DNA of 64,000 bases. It comes from Musa acuminata AAA Group. Taxonomy: Eukaryota; Streptophyta; Magnoliopsida; Zingiberales; Musaceae. The stretch lies in assembly GCF_036884655.1 (NCBI RefSeq), contig NC_088344.1, positions 35,084,501 to 35,148,500 of the forward strand, in the 5' to 3' direction. Shown here piece after piece: positions 34,187-46,206 of this stretch; position 1 is the first letter of the stretch; every line of letters begins with the position of its first letter. Below the pieces are notes generated by a model, which had not been told where the DNA came from, ran no database searches, and saw only the letters and a program-made list of their open reading frames with translations. The translations under genes and the position numbers were made by a program.

Positions 34187-35260
34187 CACGATCTCTTGTC
34201 TATAATACTATAATGAGACTTAAAATTTGATATAGCCAAACAGCAATAACAGTATAACTGTGCTTCTCAAAAGTATCCTCAGCAGCGAAAACCTTTGTTG
34301 GCTCAGAAATGGAAACCTTTGGATTAAGTTCAGCTCCGAGCCAAAATCTCTGAATTATCAAGTCCAGTGCCGAAATAATGCTTTACGACAACAAAACAAC
34401 AGACTACGGCATATGAACCGAAAGTCGCACCAAATAAAACTAGGATAGTCCGTTCTGATGTCAAAAGACATTTGATATGCAAGCAGAACCCTGTCAGCAG
34501 CAATTACATGTTACAAACCAGATTATTTACTGAATAAGCATCAAGTGATAAAAATGGAAAAGGCAAAAACTCAGGCTAAAGTAAATACGGCGGCGGCAGC
34601 AGCAGCATCATCATCATCAGGTGATGAAACCAAAACCAGAGACACAAAATCTTACAATATGAGATAAACATGATTGATGCTCCAAAGAAACAAGATGCTC
34701 AAACAGGAGAAGGGACCAAAATCTATATATAGAAAAGGGCTTCCAGAGATTACAAAGAATATAAGTCAATAAATAGGCATATAGATCTACACCCGAATTT
34801 TCAGAGTCGGTCTGATCTGACTCGGAAAAACATCACAAGGATCATAAACTCTGCATATGCATACAGACCTACGCTACTAGTGATCGGAACAAGTACATAG
34901 CAGATCCGTTGACTTCGATCAACCGGATCGGTTGACCGAACGACTCAGCACAACCCACCTCAATCAACAGATCTACAGAGAACCAAAACTCTAGCATGGA
35001 AAAACACAAGATCTAATCGAAGCAAAATACGCCGATCATCTCAGACACGGACCGATGCAGCGGACAAACAAAGAACTCAAGCTCGATACCAACTCATCCA
35101 AAAAGAACACAGATCGAAGACGGAAGATCGATCGTCGAAACAAAGATGCGATTACGAGATCGAAGGTTTAGGGATGGCAAACGTACGCCTGGGGAGCTCT
35201 ATCAAAGCGTAGATCAGTGCGCCGCCCTTGACCCTGTGGGTAACGAAGAAGGAAAGGGGG
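34187..35260 (-). other. Probable NAC 5' leader with intron
   Basis: About 1 kb between the NAC start codon and the nearest TATA box shows no ORF of its own. A GT donor after the putative first exon near 35186 suggests a long leader intron. Inferred. Confidence 0.4.
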
Positions 35261-35278
35261 GGAGGGGAGGAAGCGAGG

Positions 35279-35294
35279 TTTATATAGGCACGTG
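35279..35294 (-). promoter_or_regulatory. TATA box and G-box of the NAC gene
   Basis: TATATAAA on the minus strand (35286-35279) with a CACGTG G-box at 35289-35294 just upstream. G-boxes bind bZIP and bHLH factors; use here is inferred. Confidence 0.5.
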
Positions 35295-35338
35295 ATCGAC
35301 TCGTGCCGTTAGTCGTGTCGCGTATCGTACATTGCTTC

Positions 35339-35650
35339 CCACGCACTCCTCCTCTTCCCATTGGCCAAACAGAAAACCACTGATTCGAATCAAATTCGGA
35401 TCAGGATTTGACCCGAATCCCCGATTGCATTGTACTTACGATGAGCTTCCGACGCACTCCTCCTCTTCCCATTGGCCAATTAGAATCCGTACCGAGTCCA
35501 TGAATCAGATGTGACCTGATGATTAGAGTCGAATTCGGACAAGAGTTTGACCCGAAGCCACGATTGGCACTCCTCTGCTTCCCATTGGCCAATTAGAAAT
35601 CGTAACAGGTCTCGCTAAGGATAAGAGTCGGATTTGACCCGAAGCAATCA
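35339..35650. repeat. Triplicated ~112-bp promoter repeat with double CCAAT boxes
   Basis: Three diverged copies with a common order: cactcctc..ttccc, attggccaa(t), then gatttgacccgaa. The palindromic double CCAAT core lies at 35360, 35471-35480 and 35584-35593, spaced 111 and 113 bp. It stands 55-370 bp upstream of the NAC TATA box. Confidence 0.85.
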
Positions 35651-35686
35651 TGATTGCATCGTGGTGGTCGCGTACACTTGGAGACA

Positions 35687-36767
35687 TCAGAGCCGAGCAT
35701 CACAATTGGTGCTGTTGTCGATCAAGAAGGCTTGAGACTTCCTCTCGTAGTAGTACCCGTTGGACGAGGAAGCATCCGCCGAGAACACCATCACCCCGTT
35801 CACCTCGAATCCCTTGCACTCGAGCAGCCGTAGGGCGTCGAAGAACGAGTCGCCCTGAATCCCTCTGCCGTTCACCTCGTAACTGGGCAGCAGCTTCGTC
35901 GCGTCGAACTGCTTCGCCCGCAGCGCAAATGCCTCCTGGTATCCGCTCGGCCGGCTCACACGCTCGGTGTAGAACTGGTAGTTCACGTAGTCGATGACGC
36001 CGCCGTACCGCCGGAAGAGCTCGGCGTAGCGCCAGGCGATGTCGTGGTAGGGCGCGATGGTGGCCACGGTGATCACGCCCTGCTCCTTGAGCTGGGTGAG
36101 CAGCTCCCCGATGCAGAAGGTAAAGGTTGTGTCATTCTTCGGGAACACCTCGTAGTCGATGTCGATGCCGTCGAGGTGGTACTCGGCCGCGAGTGACTTG
36201 AGAGAGGCGAAGGCGTTGGAGATCCACGACGAGGGGTCGGTCGGGTTGTACCACCGGAGGACCTTATCGCCGAGGCACCAACCGGAGAGGCTCGCGAGGA
36301 ACTTGGCGTTGGGGTGGTCGGCTTTCATGGCTCGGACAGCAGTTGGGGTGAGGGTGGAGGCCCAGTAGGGGGAGAAGACGCCGTTCTGAGGGGCGCCGGA
36401 GGGGTCGGCGTCGATGGCAAAACTCAGAATGAAGTGGAAGTCGATGTTGGGATCGACCGGTACGTCGGAGAGCCTCACCGGATTCCCGGTGGCTCCTATA
36501 TATTCCATCATCACCTTCCCATCTGCGAAGATTAGTTTACACAGCATCAAATCATTGATCATCCAGACAAGATGAAGCTGCAAGTAAAACAGCGGTGGAT
36601 CACGATGTGTCGAGCATGCAAGGATCAAAGAAAGGTTTAAATTTCTCATCTATGCGCAAACAAATCTTACTGCGAGCCGAGGGAGAAGAAGAGAATTTAC
36701 CGCAGGATTGGCAACCGAAGAGGAGAACTGCTGCTAGAGAAAGTTGCAGGAGCTTGATGCTGACCAT
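35687..36767 (-). CDS. GH18 chitinase-like protein, secreted
   Basis: 300-residue glycoside hydrolase family 18 protein. Exons: 36767-36701 (signal peptide MVSIKLLQLSLAAVLLFGC) and 36522-35687; the intron is GT/AG, in phase 1. The barrel is complete in length, and the catalytic DxxDxDxE motif is present as DGIDIDYE at about residues 139-146, so activity on chitin or a related glycan is possible. Other family positions are FILSFAID near the second strand, FLASLSGW, and VNYQFYTE before a C-terminal VNGVMVFSAD. It resembles the tulip-bulb type chitinase group of monocots, extracellular or vacuolar and linked with defence or storage. The start is an ATG directly before the signal peptide. Confidence 0.92.
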
Positions 36768-36807
36768 GGCTTCAACCTTGAGCACGGCGAGAACCAGATA
36801 GTAAGAG

Positions 36808-36815
36808 TTATATAC
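36808..36815 (-). promoter_or_regulatory. TATA box of the GH18 gene
   Basis: TATATAAC on the minus strand about 45 bp before the ATG at 36767. Confidence 0.55.
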
Positions 36816-38112
36816 TATTATTTCTGTCTGCAGCCGGCTTCGTTGAGCTTCACCTGTGCTCATCAAATATATGGCAGGACATATGATATTATTTCTTCCA
36901 GTGTCTTGTGCTTTGATGGAGCTGAGGATGCGAGGCAGGTTCTTTTAACCCTTTCCTCCAGAGAGTCCTCTGAGACTTGCCTCTTGTTTTGATAGCTTTG
37001 GAACTATATGGCCTGCATATAGTCTCAAAGTTCTAGTTGAATAGTAATTATGTGCACTACTGTTCGTCTGTTCTTTCTACATAGAAGACTGCTTTTCTGG
37101 AACATCAATATTTGAGAATTAATAATGCTAATAAACCACTACAACATGAAGTACAGTTTGATGTAAATTATTGGCAACTGTTTGGGCCCGAACAAACAGA
37201 ACTAATAATATGGAAAAAAAAGGAGGTTAAATCGGCTGTTGGAGCATAGAAAACAACATAATCCAAGAAAATGGATTAGGATGAACAAAGGGAATTGAAA
37301 TTTGATGTATACTGTTGATCTGAAAGGAAGTGAAAATGAGATACCTTTGATCATTGTATTATCAAAGACTCTGCAGTTTGCATTCATAAAAGCAAAGCTG
37401 TGAACATCCATATATCAAATTCAAAATTTTGAGACTGCATTTATGGCCTAATGTTTGGTACCATATCTGATTCAGGAAACAAGTAGGAGATTTATGACAA
37501 ATATTGATTGTTCTACAAAAGGATTAATGCCCTCAGCTGAGAAGCTCTAAAGAACTTGGCTACAATAGATTTCATTTTTTCTATGGTATTAAGGGAAAAT
37601 TTGGATCTAGAATTTAGAAAGAACGGTGCAGAACTATACATAAATTACCTGAAAGTTAAGATTATATAAATAGAAACACTTCTTCTGAAAGTTTCAGATA
37701 CCAAACACATACTGATAAACATCCAGTGCGGCAGGTAATCCAAATGACTGCTTGAGGTTGCACATCAATCACAAAGAACTAACTCCTTGACTTGAGCAGA
37801 GAATAAGCAGCTGACAGGCAGGTGCATGGTTGATCTTTGTATCAGCACAGTTAAACAGATCGGCCTATGCAAACCACCATACACCCCACCAAGATGAGAA
37901 GGAAACACCAGATCATTCAACAATGAGTAACCACTGCAGATATGATTGCTTAGACTTCTTAATACCATGGTGTTAGAAATCTGATGAATATGCATCCGAT
38001 TATATTGTTGATGGACACTCTGTTTTGCCTATATATAAATGCTGTTTGTCAATTTCGGCACGAAGCTTCTCATGCACAAACAGATGATACTTTCTCCTCG
38101 GCATGTCAACAG
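36816..38112. other. Spacer, no gene seen
   Basis: AT-rich intergenic DNA between the GH18 promoter and the 3' end of the minus-strand PPR gene. No ORF with recognisable features. Confidence 0.65.
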
Positions 38113-40011
38113 CTACAAGTCTGCATTAGCATACAACAAGCCAAGTTGGCCTCTGAAAGGCGTGTAGCCTAATTGTCTCATTAGCTCTGTTAATCCATCC
38201 AAGGCATCATAGATCTCCTTCCTCCTCTTGTGCCTTGTATCCTTGACCAGGAACTCATGGACCTCTCCACCCACTTGGATTGAACTACAACCAGGCACTT
38301 TTTTGATTCCCTCCTTTCGCATCATTGCTCGAACATTCACAACACTGTCCCACTTTCCTTCTACTGCACCGGAGTTTGAAACCAGAACCTGATAGCAAGA
38401 ACTCAGTGGCTCTAAATCAACAATTTTTTGACTGACAAACTCTACCAACTCTTGAGCTCCATGAGAAACGCAAGAACTGAGCAAAGTTGCCCATAAAACA
38501 GCATTGGGCTCCATGGGCATGTTCTGAATAAATTTGAGTGCTTTTTCCAACTTCCCTGCACGGCCAAGGAGGTCTACCATGCATCCATAATGCTCCATTC
38601 TTGGCCGAATGCCATGTTTTTCCACCATTTGTTTATATATGATCTGACCTTCTTCAACAAAGCCTCCATGTGTGCATGCAGATAAAACAGCAATGAAGAT
38701 AACATCATCAACTTCCATTCCTTCCATGCTCATTCTCTTGAAAAGGGCCAAAGCATCTCTACATTGCCCATTGTAAGCTAAGCCTGAGATCATCGTTGTC
38801 CATGTTATGATGCATTTTCTTGGCATCTGTTTAAACACAGACTCGGAATACTTTATGTCCCCACACTTTGCAAACATATCAATAAGAGCATTTCCCAGTG
38901 CAATTGTTAGGTGAATGTTGTTCTTCTTTATGTAGGAGTGGATCCAATTTCCATGCTCAAGACTTCCCAAATGAGCACAGGCTGAGATGACACTGGTGAG
39001 GGTAGCCTCATCTGGTGGAAACCTCCTCTCTAGCAACATCAATTGAAACATGCTCAGTGCCTCGTTAAATCGACAGTTCTCATTGTATCCCGCTATCATT
39101 GCATTCCATGAAACCACATTTTTCACCGGCATTTCATCGAAGACCTTCCTTGCACATTCTAAATCACCAATTTTGGTATAAGCCGATATCATAGTTGTCC
39201 AAGAAACCACATCTTTGTCTTCCATCTGATCAAAAATCGATTTTGCAGCCGAAACATCACCGCTCATCACATATCCTGAGATCAAGGTATTCCACGAAAT
39301 AGTGTTCCTCGTTGGCATCTGGTCAAACACCGATCGAGCTGAGGCCATGTCTCCAATCCGAGAAAGACCCGTGATAACTGAATTCCAAGAAACAACATTC
39401 CTCTCAGGCATCAACTCAAAAATAGCCATAGCCCGTGCCATGTCCCTACGTTCCATGTACGCCCCAATGATCGAATTCCATGAAACCACATCCCTTTCAG
39501 ACATATCATCAAATAATTGACGGGCCAAGTCAATATCCTTGGTACATCTTGCGTAAGTACCTAAGAGGGCATTCTGAACAAAGATATAGCACCCAAATCC
39601 AAATCTTAGAATTTGGCAATGAACTCCTTTACTCCACTTCAAAGACTCCAAGGATTCACAGGCTTTCAGGAGGAAAGAGAAGGTGAAGTTGTTCGGTGGA
39701 ATTCCCAAAGCCCTCATCTTGTTGCAAGCGGAGAAGGCTTCATTCTGGCATCCTTTCTCGACAAAGCATTTTATCATGGTATTATGCACAACGACATTCC
39801 GGCTTCGAGCATTCTGGAAGATCCGCATGGCATAGTTTAGGGAGTGGAAAGCTGAAGAGAGATCCATGAGCTTGGCAAGGATAAAATTGTTTTCTCCCAG
39901 AGAATGTACAATAATCTGGAGATGAATCTGCTTCAGCTCCCTCAAACTTTTGACCTTCTGGATTATTTGGAGCATCTTCTGCTCCATCTTCCCCGGATAT
40001 GAAGCTTGCAT
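38113..40011 (-). CDS. PLS-class PPR protein with E domain
   Basis: Intronless, 632 residues from the ATG at 40011. PLS-type PPR proteins bind organelle transcripts, often for C-to-U editing. Typical units are visible: VVVHNTMIKCFVEKG, DVVSWNSIIGAYMERRD, NVVSWNSVITGLSRIGD, NTISWNTLISGYVMSGD, DVVSWTTMISAYTKIGD and NVVSWNAMIAGYNENCR, then the E region (PNAVLWATLLSSC, GIKKVPGCSSIQVGGEVHEF, HKRRKEIYDAL). No DYW deaminase follows, so an editing role would need a partner protein. An in-frame ATG at 40125 would overlap the neighbouring PPR gene; 40011 fits better behind the TATA box at 40073-40079. ATG 39987 is a third option. No clear transit peptide is seen from 40011. Confidence 0.9.
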   Translation of the reverse strand: MQASYPGKMEQKMLQIIQKVKSLRELKQIHLQIIVHSLGENNFILAKLMDLSSAFHSLNYAMRIFQNARSRNVVVHNTMIKCFVEKGCQNEAFSACNKMRALGIPPNNFTFSFLLKACESLESLKWSKGVHCQILRFGFGCYIFVQNALLGTYARCTKDIDLARQLFDDMSERDVVSWNSIIGAYMERRDMARAMAIFELMPERNVVSWNSVITGLSRIGDMASARSVFDQMPTRNTISWNTLISGYVMSGDVSAAKSIFDQMEDKDVVSWTTMISAYTKIGDLECARKVFDEMPVKNVVSWNAMIAGYNENCRFNEALSMFQLMLLERRFPPDEATLTSVISACAHLGSLEHGNWIHSYIKKNNIHLTIALGNALIDMFAKCGDIKYSESVFKQMPRKCIITWTTMISGLAYNGQCRDALALFKRMSMEGMEVDDVIFIAVLSACTHGGFVEEGQIIYKQMVEKHGIRPRMEHYGCMVDLLGRAGKLEKALKFIQNMPMEPNAVLWATLLSSCVSHGAQELVEFVSQKIVDLEPLSSCYQVLVSNSGAVEGKWDSVVNVRAMMRKEGIKKVPGCSSIQVGGEVHEFLVKDTRHKRRKEIYDALDGLTELMRQLGYTPFRGQLGLLYANADL

Positions 40012-40072
40012 GACAGTTATTATAGTTGAGAAGGGTACCTGGGTAAACTGGAGAATGTGTGCACCTGCTGCT

Positions 40073-40080
40073 CTATATAA
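40073..40080. promoter_or_regulatory. TATA box possibly shared by two divergent PPR genes
   Basis: The near-palindrome ctatataa reads TATATAA on the plus strand, 54 bp before the ATG at 40134, and TATATAG on the minus strand, 62 bp before the ATG at 40011. Only 122 bp separate the two start codons. Confidence 0.5.
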
Positions 40081-40133
40081 GCTCGAGAAGACGGTAAGAG
40101 TAGCTTTACCATAATGCCCTAACATTGGTTGTA

Positions 40134-41771
40134 ATGCCGCCAGGCCACGTCTACGTGAGGCAGCTCCATGTCTCTCTTCTATCCAAAGCAACACAGGATC
40201 CACTGCTGTGGACTCAGCTGTTTAGAGATTACCTCTCTCATGGCTTTCCAAAGGAAGCTCTCCTCATATACACCCGAAATCTACCAAACAGAGCCCATCA
40301 ACGTATCCTGCCTTTGGTCCTCAAGGCATGCACCTCACTCTCTTTCGTCGCGCTTGGACAATCTCTGCATGCGGAGTCGGTGAAGTATGGGATAGACCAT
40401 GAGCTCCTGGTCGGGACCTCCTTGGTTTCCATGTACTGTAAATGCCATCGAACGACAGACGCTAGAAGGATGTTTGAGGAAATGCCGGAGAAGAATGCGG
40501 TGACCTTTAATGCGATGATCAGCGGATACTCCATGGTTGGTGAGATGGGCTCAGCTTTGGACCTCCTCGATCGGATTCCCGGAAAGACTCCGGTGACCTG
40601 GGTTGTGTTGATTGAAGGTTTCGCGAGAATCGGTGATACCGTTGCCGCGAGGCGCTTGTTCGACCAGATCACGGACCAGCTGAGGACGGTCCCGGCATGG
40701 ACTGTTATGGTCCATGGCTATGTTATTAACGGTGAGACGGATGCAGCGAGGACGTTGTTCGACCAAATGCCGTGCAGGAATGCCTTCGTGTGGTCATCGA
40801 TGATCACAGGGTACTTCAAGAAGGGCGACGCTGCGGAGGCCCAGAGACTGTTCGATCAAATTCCCGTGCGGAACTTGGTGAATTGGAATGCGCTGATCGC
40901 GGGTTACACCCAGATTGGATGCTGCGAGAAGGCATTGGAAGCGTTCAGGCGGATGCGGAGGGATGGTTTCGAACCTGATGAGTTCACAATGGCTAGCTTG
41001 CTGTCAGCTTGCGGGCAGCTGGGTTCTCTGCAACATGGTAGAGAGATCCACGAGCTGATCAATGGGCGGAGAATCAAGATGAATTATTTCGTGCTGAATG
41101 GGCTGGTTGATATGTACGCAAAGTGCGGGGATGTCGAGCGAGCAAGGAGCATATTCAATGGGATGACCAAAAGGAACGCCTCGTGCTGGAACTCCATGAT
41201 TTCGGGCCTCGCTAGCCATGGTCAAAGCAGAGAAGCTCTCCGGCTTTTCGCGGCAATGGAGGAGTCGGAAGAGAAGCCCGACGCGATCACATTCCTCGTT
41301 CTTCTTTCCGCTTGCACGCACGCAGGATTTGTGAAGGAAGGGCTAGAGATCTTCGCGAAGATGGACAAGTACGGATTGGCCGCGGGAGTAGAGCACTACG
41401 GGTGTTTGATCGATCTGTTGGGGCGAGCGGGAAGGGTAGCGGAAGCTTATGACGTGATCCAGAAGATGCCGATGGCGCCGAACGAGGTGGTGTGGGGGGC
41501 ATTGCTCGGAGCTTGCAAGCTGCATCTGGAGACCGAGGTGGCCGATAAGGTGATCCGCCATGTGGGTCGCTTGAACTCGGTTGCCGGATGCGATGCGCAG
41601 TACGTGATTCTATCGAACATTTATGCTGCTTCAGAGAAATGGCAAGAAGCGGAGAAGATAAGGAGGGCAATGCAGGAGCACGGAATCCAGAAGTTGCCTG
41701 GTTGCAGTTCTGTTGTTGGCGGGGAAGACAATAGGGGTTGGAAACCTATTTTCTTAGGTTTACCAAATTAA
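40134..41771 (+). CDS. PLS-class PPR protein, shortened E domain
   Basis: Intronless, 545 residues from the ATG at 40134. Organelle RNA-binding type. Units seen include NAVTFNAMISGYSMVGEMG, AFVWSSMITGYFKKGDAAEA, NLVNWNALIAGYTQIG, FVLNGLVDMYAKCGDVERA and NASCWNSMISGLASHGQ, then the E-like part PNEVVWGALLGAC and GIQKLPGCSSVV. There the usual VHEF-type continuation is lost and an unrelated 15-residue tail ends at the TAA at 41769. No E+ or DYW domain. It looks like a member of the same subfamily as its divergent neighbour, but the two are not a simple recent duplication. The odd tail may be a late frameshift or a natural end. Confidence 0.9.
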   Translation: MPPGHVYVRQLHVSLLSKATQDPLLWTQLFRDYLSHGFPKEALLIYTRNLPNRAHQRILPLVLKACTSLSFVALGQSLHAESVKYGIDHELLVGTSLVSMYCKCHRTTDARRMFEEMPEKNAVTFNAMISGYSMVGEMGSALDLLDRIPGKTPVTWVVLIEGFARIGDTVAARRLFDQITDQLRTVPAWTVMVHGYVINGETDAARTLFDQMPCRNAFVWSSMITGYFKKGDAAEAQRLFDQIPVRNLVNWNALIAGYTQIGCCEKALEAFRRMRRDGFEPDEFTMASLLSACGQLGSLQHGREIHELINGRRIKMNYFVLNGLVDMYAKCGDVERARSIFNGMTKRNASCWNSMISGLASHGQSREALRLFAAMEESEEKPDAITFLVLLSACTHAGFVKEGLEIFAKMDKYGLAAGVEHYGCLIDLLGRAGRVAEAYDVIQKMPMAPNEVVWGALLGACKLHLETEVADKVIRHVGRLNSVAGCDAQYVILSNIYAASEKWQEAEKIRRAMQEHGIQKLPGCSSVVGGEDNRGWKPIFLGLPN

Positions 41772-42089
41772 TTAATTAGCTTACCATTAATTACGTCTTA
41801 TGTCACTGTAATGAGATCATGAAAACCGATGCGATTAATCATTAAGTTCTTATAATTAGGCCAAAAAAGGCATTTATCGGTTAAGTATTAAAGTATCTTA
41901 ATTTTCTCAGTTATATTTGCGGTTCTTTTATTCTTCGCAGATAGAGGTCTGTACCGATTTGAATTCGAGCTCTAATCGGTGGGAGTTGAGCTCGAGCTCG
42001 AGTTGGTGTTCGATCGAGTTCTGAATCGATTAGTTTGTTGAGCTCCACTTAACCACTTCGATTCGCTCCACTCCGCTCGATCTGCCCCA
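41772..42089. other. Spacer and F8H promoter/leader
   Basis: About 320 bp, AT-rich first half, then gagctcgagctcgag-type repeats near 41985-42000. No TATA box is certain. Confidence 0.5.
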
Positions 42090-45000
42090 ATGGGAAGCAT
42101 CAGCCGCGGCCGCAACCTCGGGCCGGGCGCCGGCGCCGGAGCACTACAGGTGCCGTGCGGACGGGTCCACCAGATCGGCGCGCTCGCCCTCATCGCCGCC
42201 ACGTTTCTCCTCACCCGCGCCTTCGACCGTCTCTCCTGCGGCGTCTCCTATGGCGGTCTGGCCTCCGTGACTTCCTCCGCGGCCCTCTTCGATCGGGCCG
42301 GCTCCCTCTTCTGGCCCGACCGGGGTTACGGCTCCCGCCTCGACCTCAAGATCTACGTCTACGAGGAGAAGGAGATCGATGGCCTTCGCGAGCTGATGCG
42401 CGGGAGGGACGGCCGGATCTCCCCCGACGCCTGCGTCAAGGGCCAGTGGGGAACGCAAGTCTGCCGTTTAACCCTCTCTCATATATCAAGATTCGAATTA
42501 ATCTTTCCTCGCATTCTTTGTCACTAACAGGATAATATGTTGCTATCTGAAATCTCTGATACCAATTTCCTAAAAGGAGAAGCCCTAAATGTATGCCCAT
42601 ATGCTTCTGATTGTTCGAGTTTGAAGTTGATTTGGTTTGATTGATGTTATATAGGTCAAGATCCACCAACTGCTTCTCAAGTCAAGATTCCGGACAATTC
42701 ACAAGCAGGAAGCCGATTTCTTCTTTGTTCCGTCGTATGTCAAATGTGTGAGAATGATGGGTGGTTTGAACGATAAAGAAATCAACAAGACATATGTAAA
42801 GGTAGATTAATTTTGATTATCTTTCTTTCTTTCTACGATTTCGAGTGCAATTACAGTTTCAGAATCTTGTACTTGCATACCGTTTTTGTTCATTGGTTGT
42901 CAAGAGAGGGGATTTTGTTTATACTTATTCCTTGTTCTTATTTGGAGTCCATGCAATTTTGGTTTATTTGTGTAAGTTGCGTTCAACTTAGGTAGTAGAT
43001 CCATTGGTTTATCTAAAGATTTATGTTTTTCCGTAGACTTCTTTATGATGAAATTGCTCATTGCTTTGTGTTTGATGTTAAGATTCTCAGTCAAATGCCA
43101 TATTTTCGATACTCAGGAGGCCGCGATCACATATTTGTCTTTCCTAGGTATTATATTTTCTGCTTTTATTTCAAATACAGCTAAGCGTCTCTTTATTTTA
43201 ACATACTGTGTTGTGCTTAATCACAATTGTTTCACAAGAAGTGCAGTGGGGCTGGTGCTCACCTGTTTCGCTCTTGGGCAACATTCTTGAATAGGTCAAT
43301 AATTCTGACTCCAGAGGTATTATTTCTTGTCCTATGTGGGTTTCATATGCATAAACAAATAGAAGAAAAAAGATGATGAGATGAATAGTTTTTTAATATC
43401 TTTTGTCCATGTTAGTTGTCAAAAAGATTGTTACTACTATTGGTGGTATATAGTGATTATCTTAATCTCATTCACAAGTCTTCCTACATGTTTCAGATTT
43501 ATAATTTTTGTTGCTGAAGTGTCGTGGTTAAATTTTTATTAAGCACCTTCCCTCGAAAGCAAACCATTTATTTGATTGCGGAGGTGGTTTAATTGCTTAC
43601 ATTAGTTCATTTGGTTCGAATCTATAGTAGTTAAGACAAGGTTGGATTGGAATGTCTGGTAAGGGTTTCAAAAAGTAGCAGATTGCAAATAACACTAAGA
43701 TAAGACAAGTTGTCTTAAATGCCAGTGAATACCTGTTAGTGTGTTTGTAAGAAGGGCTGAAGGGGTGACTTAGTTCAAATTCATGGCATCATCAGGTGGA
43801 GAATAAAAACTACATGTATGGGACCTAAACAAAGGAGTAAGATTGATGCATTCAACATGAATGGTTTGGACCTTAAAAACTTTGTTGCTTCCAGTGACGT
43901 TGTTAGTGTTGTTTAAAATTAATCACCAAAAACTATTGGGAGTACGCAAACACGATTAAACTAGCTCTTTCAAATGGACAACTAAGCTTCCTTATTTCTC
44001 TTTTGTGTTTGATGGAAAATAGGGGTTTGGAACCACTGAACCAGATAACTAGTAAGCACTTCAAGATCTATCATGGTATCTTTATTAATCCCTACATCGT
44101 AAGAATAATTTCTGTTTCTTGTAAGTGAGATAAAAAGTTCGATTCGGAGGGGTTTATTTTGTTTGTGGAACGAAAAGATAGGAAGAACTGCTTAAACTTT
44201 TGCCTTTGATATTTAATCTCTTTTCTTAAATGGGTAGAGAATTTGAGAGAAGATCCCAATGCTAGGAAATGAAACCAGGCTATAGAAGAACAACTTTCTA
44301 CATATTTTCATATTTTTTAGTTCAAGAAAATGATTTATATACTCAATTTACTTTTCTATCCTTCAGAAATTTATGTTTTTTCCTCCACCAGTGTGCTTCC
44401 TTTTTTCTCAACCATTGTCTTGGTGTAATTACATTAGCATAGTTGACTGGATGATATGCAGGTTTTGGTAAAAATCTTAAACTGGCCATATTTTTAAATT
44501 CATATGTAAATTAAGCTTTTTTACATTTGTGTCTATATCCTTCATCAAGGCTAAAAGAGATGTATGTCAGAAAGTCTGCAATTCCTCATCTAAAATCTAA
44601 GTTAGTGTTTGATTTTCAGAATGACAAGCAAGATGTTTCCTTTTTTTATCGATAATATCTTATTCAATGCTTTTCTTTCCTTTTTATACTTATCCTTTTC
44701 TTCTTCTCTTATCTCTTTTTCTCGTTTTCTCGTTTTCTCCTCTTCTTTTTGTTTCTTCTCTTCTCTTTAATGTTAAATATCACCTCATAGCAACCCCATT
44801 AGCTGTGAGCCAAACAATATCAGATTAAGGTCGCTATGTGTATCAGCGTGATTCTAGTGTTTTATGTTTGTGTTGGAATTTTTAGTTATTGTTCCTTAGC
44901 TTAGAGAAATCGTGCTACATTGTTATTTTAGGACTGCAAGCTCATTGTGATGCTCCTGATGTGAACTAAAAAAATAAAGTATAAGTAGCTTATGTTTCTA

Positions 45001-46166
45001 GTGAAGTCTTTTCTGATTATTGCTTGGTTCTAAGGTTTCCCCACTATCTTTTTATGGTGATTCTACTAAAAATATTAGTCATTTGTGTTGCATGTTGTAG
45101 AATATTAATTTTGGTGTATCTTAGTTTTACATTCATCTATTTTAGTATTCATATTTCATTATTTTATTGACCGTGCATATGTAATTGTTGAAACGATGGT
45201 TATCTTTTTTTTTAGGGTGATCGCACCGATAAGCGTGACATTAGTGCTTTTAATACTTGGAAGGATATTATCATTCCTGGAAATGTTGATGATGGAATGA
45301 CCAAATTTTATGGCTCCAATGTGGTCCAACCTATTCCATTATCAAAGAGGAAGCACTTGGCGAACTTTTTAGGACGTGCCCAGGGTAAGGTTGGTCGCCT
45401 TCGATTGGTGGAACTTGCTAAACAATATCCTGATAAGGTTAGTCTATTATTATGATATATTTAATTTTCATACATAAATTTTGTTTTCCTAACTTGAAAT
45501 CCCATGCTACTTATTAGGTTGACTGATACTCATTTTACACATATAAGCACAAGTCACCGTGAGCTACATGTGACCTTAAAGCTGGTAATACATGGAAATC
45601 ATCCATAAACAAAAGCCTTATTCTTGGAAGAAGGGATTTCAAGTTTTCTAGCCATATATATTTGGATATATGCACAATATAGATTATGATACAAGATGTT
45701 CTGCTCAAGGATAGGCTGGAATACACTAAATTTTTCTCTTGGGTAGAAGCCATAAACATTATCGCACAAGTTGAACTCTGATAGATCAGAAAAGCTTTTG
45801 GTATGTTGGGCTTTTGGAAATATAGAAACTTGAGGTGTCTGGTGCTTATGTTTTTATGAAGATTTTGTTCTTCTATCTGCAAACAAAAGAGGCAAGATAA
45901 GAGCAAAGAAGATACTTTAACTAAAGTAAATGGGAAATGTGCTATTGAATTAAAGAGTGTTTTGATTTCATTCTCAGTATTATTTGATTTCCTGAACATC
46001 AAGCATATTGATTTCATTTGCAGCTGGAATCTCCAGAATTGCAACTCACAGGGCCTAACAAGTTGGGAAGGACTGACTACTTCAATCACTTGAAGAATGC
46101 TAAGTTTTGCTTAGCTCCACGTGGCGAGTCATCATGGACACTTCGCTTTTACGAGTCATTCTTTGT

Positions 46167-46206
<40 letters not shown>

